From positions 1 to 5,669 of the forward strand of contig VFLF01000772.1 in assembly GCA_009885185.1 (NCBI GenBank): a DNA stretch of 5,669 bases. The letters run 5' to 3'. Below are positions 5,601 to 5,669 of the stretch, in pieces. Within the stretch, counting starts at the first letter, position 1; every line of letters begins with the position of its first letter. The notes under the pieces were generated by a model that had not been told where the DNA came from, made no database searches, and saw only the letters and a program-made list of their open reading frames with translations. Origin of the DNA: Nitrosomonadales bacterium (lineage in GTDB: Bacteria > Pseudomonadota > Gammaproteobacteria > Burkholderiales > SG8-41). A program made the translations under genes and the position numbers.

Positions 5601-5620
5601 TGCTACCCCTTGCTACCCCT
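5601..5620. repeat. Perfect 10-bp tandem duplication at a gene end
   Basis: TGCTACCCCT occurs twice in direct succession. The right copy contains the TAG stop of the partial minus-strand gene (5613-5615); the left copy carries the same TAG just past the stop, in another frame. It looks like a slippage duplication and does not alter the encoded protein. Confidence 0.7.
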
Positions 5621-5669
5621 TGGTGCGGCTGCGGTATTCGCCGGTCAGCGTATTGATTTCGATCTTGTC
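5613..5669 (-). CDS. 3' end of an unidentified gene (18 codons visible)
   Basis: Read inward from the right edge on the minus strand, the frame gives DKIEINTLTGEYRSRTKG followed by TAG at 5613-5615. The composition looks coding (charged, ordered, with GC-rich third positions apart from a few), and the stop is followed by a non-coding gap that carries the cold-shock promoter, so a real gene end is likely. Eighteen residues are too few to name a family and I do not recognise one. The other frames across this short stretch cannot be judged. From 5510 to 5612 I see no further gene, only AT-rich bases around 5552-5565 and the tandem duplication. Confidence 0.55.
   Translation of the reverse strand, partial: DKIEINTLTGEYRSRTKG

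Noticed and set aside
1..5669. CRISPR array, tRNA, rRNA or insertion sequence
   Set aside because: No spaced direct repeats, no tRNA- or rRNA-like sequence, and no transposase or integrase reading frame was seen on either strand.

Overview
The window looks like GC-rich proteobacterial chromosome, most likely a betaproteobacterium or a close gammaproteobacterial relative. This is judged from the Mfd, DUF1992, AlkK-like ligase and cold-shock protein sequences. It is dense, ordinary-looking housekeeping and accessory sequence with no mobile-element genes, RNA genes or CRISPR array.

Layout from left to right. (1) The 3' end of mfd (transcription-repair coupling factor) and a small DUF1992 gene are on the plus strand. 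(2) A compact 82-bp nested inverted repeat sits between convergent genes. (3) A minus-strand operon is read from about 4100 down to 1402: a small lipoprotein (3716-4075), an AlkK/FadD-like acyl-CoA ligase (2076-3701) and a DsbA/FrnE-like thiol oxidoreductase (1402-2079). The spacings are 14 bp and an ATGA overlap. (4) Divergent from this operon is a plus-strand lipoprotein of the metallo-beta-lactamase fold, resembling N-acyl-homoserine lactonases (4207-5064). (5) A bidirectional terminator separates it from a minus-strand cold-shock protein gene with a near-consensus promoter and a leader of about 125 nt. (6) The right edge holds the last 18 codons of an unidentified minus-strand gene.

The most important observation is in the FrnE-like gene. 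A conventional ORF caller would start it at an internal GTG near 1935 and lose about 48 residues. In the same frame a good ATG with a ribosome binding site lies at 2079, overlapping the ligase stop codon. The translation from there is a normal FrnE N-terminus, except that the first Cys of the CPWC redox motif is a UGA codon (2017-2019). UGA is the ordinary stop for five other genes in this window. An RNA hairpin of 38 nt begins one nucleotide after this UGA. Together these point to a selenoprotein with a Sec-Pro-Trp-Cys active site and a bacterial SECIS element. A recent nonsense mutation or a sequencing error is the main alternative.

How the genes may work together: the operon pairs fatty-acid activation in the cytoplasm with a thiol/selenol oxidoreductase and an exported lipoprotein of unknown role. 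The divergent lactonase-like lipoprotein also acts outside the cytoplasm. A functional link beyond co-transcription is not shown by the sequence.
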